DNA of 64,000 nt from Mycobacterium sp. (lineage in GTDB: Bacteria; Actinomycetota; Actinomycetes; Mycobacteriales; Mycobacteriaceae). The translations under genes and the position numbers were made by a program. The notes under the pieces were generated by a model that was given only the letters and a program-made list of their open reading frames with translations, was not told the origin of the DNA and did no database searches. Below, in pieces: positions 61,706 through 64,000 of this stretch (positions are counted from its first letter, which is position 1; every line of letters begins with the position of its first letter). The stretch covers positions 421,487 to 485,486 of the forward strand of contig JACPVR010000004.1 of the NCBI GenBank assembly GCA_016197405.1, written 5' to 3'.

Positions 61706-62572
61706 ATGGACAACATCACCGGCAAGACCGTCGCCATCACCGGCGCGGCGCGCGGTATCGGCTACGCCACGGCCACGGCGTTGTCGACCCGCGGCGCCCG
61801 CGTCGTGATCGGCGATCGTGATGTGGTGCAGCTTGATTCGGCGGTGAAAACACTGGCCCAGCGGGGGCAGGTTACGGGGCATCCGCTCGACGTCAGCGAT
61901 CGCCGATCCTTCGCCGACTTCCTGGACCGGGCCAGATCCGACGGCGCCGGACGGATCGACGTGCTGATCAACAATGCCGGTGTGATGCCCGTCGGCCCCT
62001 TCCTGGACCAGCCCGAGCAGGCGTTCCGATCGGCGATCGAGGTCAATTTCTACGGTGTGCTGACCGGTTGCCAGTTGGTGCTGCCCGAGATGGTCGCGCG
62101 CGGCTGCGGACACATCGTCAACATCGCGTCGATGGCAGGTGTGATGGCGATCCCCGGCCAGGTGCTGTACGCCGGAACCAAGTACGCCGTCGTCGGGCTG
62201 AGCACGGCGCTCGCCGACGAATTCGCGCCGCACGGAGTCGAAGTCAGCGTCGTCATGCCACCGTTCACCCAGACCGAGCTGATCGCCGGTACCGCGTCCA
62301 GCGGTCTGGGTAAACCGGTGCAGCCGGACGCCATCGCCGACGCGATCGTCGCGGTGTTGAACCGGCCCCGGACGCATGTTGCACTACCGCAGGTGACGCG
62401 GCATTTCGGCCCGCTGGTGTCGATGCTCGGCCCGCGGGCCCGACGCTGGGTGAACCGGCGGGTGGGCGCTGACCGACTCTTTCTCGACTTCGACGTCGAA
62501 GCTCGTAAGTCCTATGAACAACGTGCGCAATCCGCGACCGGTGTCGTCTGTGATTCGGAGGAAGCGAAATGA
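61706..62572 (+). CDS. Short-chain dehydrogenase/reductase
   Basis: This 288-residue SDR has TGAARGIG at the N-terminus, NNAGVMP and the catalytic YAGTKYA. It has a C-terminal extension (MLGPRARRWVNRRVGADRLF), like the SDR at 12326. Its ATG follows the luciferase-like gene's stop without a gap and its stop overlaps the P450 start by four bases, so it probably oxidises the alcohol made by that P450. Confidence 0.9.
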   Translation: MDNITGKTVAITGAARGIGYATATALSTRGARVVIGDRDVVQLDSAVKTLAQRGQVTGHPLDVSDRRSFADFLDRARSDGAGRIDVLINNAGVMPVGPFLDQPEQAFRSAIEVNFYGVLTGCQLVLPEMVARGCGHIVNIASMAGVMAIPGQVLYAGTKYAVVGLSTALADEFAPHGVEVSVVMPPFTQTELIAGTASSGLGKPVQPDAIADAIVAVLNRPRTHVALPQVTRHFGPLVSMLGPRARRWVNRRVGADRLFLDFDVEARKSYEQRAQSATGVVCDSEEAK

Positions 62573-63804
62573 CCGAACTGGTAATGGACCCCGCTGCAGC
62601 GGTTTTCACCGACCCACAGGCCTACGCCGATGAGACACGGCTGCATGCGGCGCTCGCACACCTGCGTGTCACCGAACCGGTGGCGTGGGTCGACGTTCCC
62701 GGCTACCGGCCGTTCTGGGCGATCACCAAGCACGACGACATCATGTCGATCGAACGGGACCACACGATCTTCACCAACTCGCCGCGGCCGGTGCTGACGA
62801 CCATCGAGGGGGACGAACAACAAGCGGCGATGGGCATCAGCACGCTGATTCACATGGACGGTCGGCGCCACCGCGTCGTCCGCGCGATCGGGGCCGACTG
62901 GTTTCGGCCGAAAGCCATGCGCGCATTGAAAGTTCGCGTCGACGAGCTGGCCGAGAAGTTCGTCGACCGGATGGCCGCAACCGGCGGCGAATGCGATTTC
63001 GTCCAAGAAGTGGCGGTGAATTTCCCGCTCTACGTCATCATGTCGTTGCTGGGGATACCCGAGTCGGACTTCCCGCGCATGCTGACCTACACGCAGGAGC
63101 TCTTCGGTAACGACGACGAGGAGTTCCAGCGTGGCGCCACGATGGAGGAGCGAGGGATGGCGCTCTTCGAGATGTTCAGTTACTTCAACGACATAACGGC
63201 CGCGCGTCGGGCCAACCCGACCGAGGACCTGGCATCGGCCATTGCCAACGCGCGTATCGACGGCGAACCCCTGTCCGATATCGACACGGTGTCCTACTAC
63301 GCGATCATCGCGACCGCCGGACACGACACCACCAGCGCGACGATCTCCGGGGGATTGCATGCGCTCATCGAGAATCAGGACCAGCTGGCCCGGTTGCAGG
63401 CCGAACCGGCGCTTATGCCGTCGGCGGTCGAGGAGATGATCCGCTGGGTGACACCGGTCAAGGAGTTCATGCGAACCGCGCAACAGGACACCGTGGTGCG
63501 GGACATCTCCATTGCCGCGGGCGATTCCGTGCTGCTTTCCTACCCGTCCGGCAACCGCGACGAGGAGATCTTCGCCGATCCGTTCCGGTTCGACATCTCC
63601 CGCGACCCCAACAAGCACGTGGCATTCGGCTACGGCGTGCATTTCTGTCTCGGCGCGGCGCTGGCGCGCATGGAGATCAACAGCTTCTTCTCCGCGCTGT
63701 TGCCGCGGCTGCGTTCGATCGAGCTCGACGGGCGTCCCGAGTACGTCGCGACGACATTCGTGGGCGGACTCAAACACCTGCCGATCCGCTTCCAGCTCGG
63801 CTGA
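62569..63804 (+). CDS. Cytochrome P450 (CYP124/125/142-like clan)
   Basis: This 411-residue P450 has I-helix AGHDTTS (250-256), ExxR at Glu289-Arg292 and a canonical haem loop FGYGVHFCLG (Cys360). The general sequence (GYRPFWAITKHDDIMSIERD, TLIHMDGRRHRVVR) resembles mycobacterial P450s that hydroxylate the end of branched or steroid side chains (CYP124, 125, 142). The exact family cannot be fixed by eye. It ends the luciferase-like-SDR-P450 operon and is followed by a hairpin. Confidence 0.92.
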   Translation: MTELVMDPAAAVFTDPQAYADETRLHAALAHLRVTEPVAWVDVPGYRPFWAITKHDDIMSIERDHTIFTNSPRPVLTTIEGDEQQAAMGISTLIHMDGRRHRVVRAIGADWFRPKAMRALKVRVDELAEKFVDRMAATGGECDFVQEVAVNFPLYVIMSLLGIPESDFPRMLTYTQELFGNDDEEFQRGATMEERGMALFEMFSYFNDITAARRANPTEDLASAIANARIDGEPLSDIDTVSYYAIIATAGHDTTSATISGGLHALIENQDQLARLQAEPALMPSAVEEMIRWVTPVKEFMRTAQQDTVVRDISIAAGDSVLLSYPSGNRDEEIFADPFRFDISRDPNKHVAFGYGVHFCLGAALARMEINSFFSALLPRLRSIELDGRPEYVATTFVGGLKHLPIRFQLG

Positions 63805-63811
63805 ATTCGGC

Positions 63812-63845
63812 TCTGCGCTCGGCCCTCGGCGCGAGCGTGCGCAGA
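63812..63845. terminator. Imperfect hairpin after the P450 gene
   Basis: TCTGCGC (63812-63818) and GCGCAGA (63839-63845) form a 7-base stem with additional inner pairing (CTCG/CGAG). It lies 8 bases after the P450 stop. No T run is visible. Confidence 0.4.
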
Positions 63846-63867
63846 ACACGCAATGGCGTCGGGCGGT

Positions 63868-64000
63868 TTCAAGGGGTGGTTGCAACACGTCTGTGAAGGA
63901 GTGTTGCAGTGCCTGGTGTTGCGTTGTTGAAGGTTCGTCAGTTCTGGGTTCATGTTCGTGCTGGGATGTCGGTGGCTGATGCCGGTGTGGCTGTTGGCGT
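63868..64000 (+). mobile_element. Left end of an IS30-like insertion sequence (partial)
   Basis: From about 63868 the composition changes to a GT-rich style and a TTTCAAGGGGTGGTTGCAAC segment appears, similar in character to IS30-family termini. The inverted repeat TGCAACAC/GTGTTGCA (63881-63888 and 63901-63908) precedes an open frame that resembles an IS30 transposase N-terminus. The exact left end and target duplication cannot be fixed because the element continues beyond the window. Confidence 0.5.
63909..64000 (+). CDS. IS30-like transposase, N-terminal fragment
   Basis: The frame from GTG 63909 reads VRQFWVHVRAGMSVADAGVAVGV and is open at the window end. The FW-x5-G-x-S-x2-DAGVAVGV pattern matches the N-terminal helix-turn-helix of actinobacterial IS30 transposases (FW...G.S...AA..VGVS). 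GAAGGAG lies upstream. Only about 30 residues are visible, so the family call is moderate. Confidence 0.55.
   Translation, partial: MPGVALLKVRQFWVHVRAGMSVADAGVAVG

Noticed and set aside
11556-63804. Classical cholesterol (KstR/KstR2) cluster
   Set aside because: No KstR-type operator, Mce system, 3-ketosteroid dehydrogenase or HsaC-like dioxygenase was seen; the CoA enzymes are only analogous.

Overview
The window looks like a chromosomal segment of an actinobacterium, most probably a fast-growing environmental Mycolicibacterium/Mycobacterium. Base composition is high in G+C, GTG starts and 4-base ATGA/GTGA overlaps are frequent, and positions 1-11447 reproduce the gene order I know from M. 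tuberculosis Rv0761c-Rv0772: adhB, NTF2-like protein, ferredoxin, cyp51, SDR, cyp123, TetR, then divergently aldA, SDR, beta-hydroxyacid dehydrogenase, carboxymuconolactone-decarboxylase-like protein and purD. One extra gene (9083-10135) sits before purD. No tRNA, rRNA or CRISPR was seen, and no gene-free stretch exceeds 300 bases.

After purD the M. tuberculosis order stops. Positions 11556-63804 are a continuous accessory catabolic block of about 52 kb. In order it holds: (a) SDR-SDR-APH kinase-FMO-hydrolase on +; (b) acyl-CoA dehydrogenase (ACAD)-mycofactocin-type SDR-CoA ligase on -; (c) SDR-thiolase-ACAD-GntR, then a class III CoA-transferase, on +; (d) a long - operon of three crotonases, three CoA ligases and an unknown protein; (e) GntR-crotonase on +, TetR on -, SDR on +; (f) crotonase-amidohydrolase-CoA ligase-amidohydrolase and a paired ACAD on +; (g) amidohydrolase and thiolase-fold protein on -; (h) ALDH-SDR-ALDH-P450 on +; (i) Rieske oxygenase and an isochorismatase-fold protein on -; (j) a Baeyer-Villiger-type FMO on +, TetR on -; (k) APH kinase-SnoaL-luciferase-like on +; (l) carboxyltransferase and a lipocalin-like protein on -; (m) luciferase-like-SDR-P450 on +. 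The right edge runs into an IS30-like element.

Together these encode oxygen insertion and hydroxylation (P450s, Rieske, FMO/BVMO, luciferase-like enzymes), alcohol/aldehyde oxidation (SDRs, ALDHs), acid activation (five CoA ligases, a CoA-transferase) and beta-oxidation or ring-opening chemistry (ACADs, crotonases, thiolases, amidohydrolases). The logic is that of catabolism of a hydrophobic, probably cyclic (terpenoid- or steroid-like) compound. The substrate cannot be read from the sequence, and the set is not the classical cholesterol/KstR cluster.

The main new observation is a recurrent 17-bp inverted repeat, ACYGTAN-NNN-NTACRGT. Five sites match every informative position (9066, 24101, 46631, 46758, 53658) and four are near matches (11509, 18867, 37171, 60609). 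Eight lie 19-88 bp upstream of an accessory operon start and one overlaps a start codon. This suggests one unidentified repressor governs most of the block. Several enzymes also have altered signature residues: a BVMO with His to Phe in its fingerprint, an isochorismatase fold with no catalytic triad, a thiolase fold with His to Glu, a P450 with Phe to Leu in the haem motif, and five crotonases none of which keeps both catalytic glutamates.
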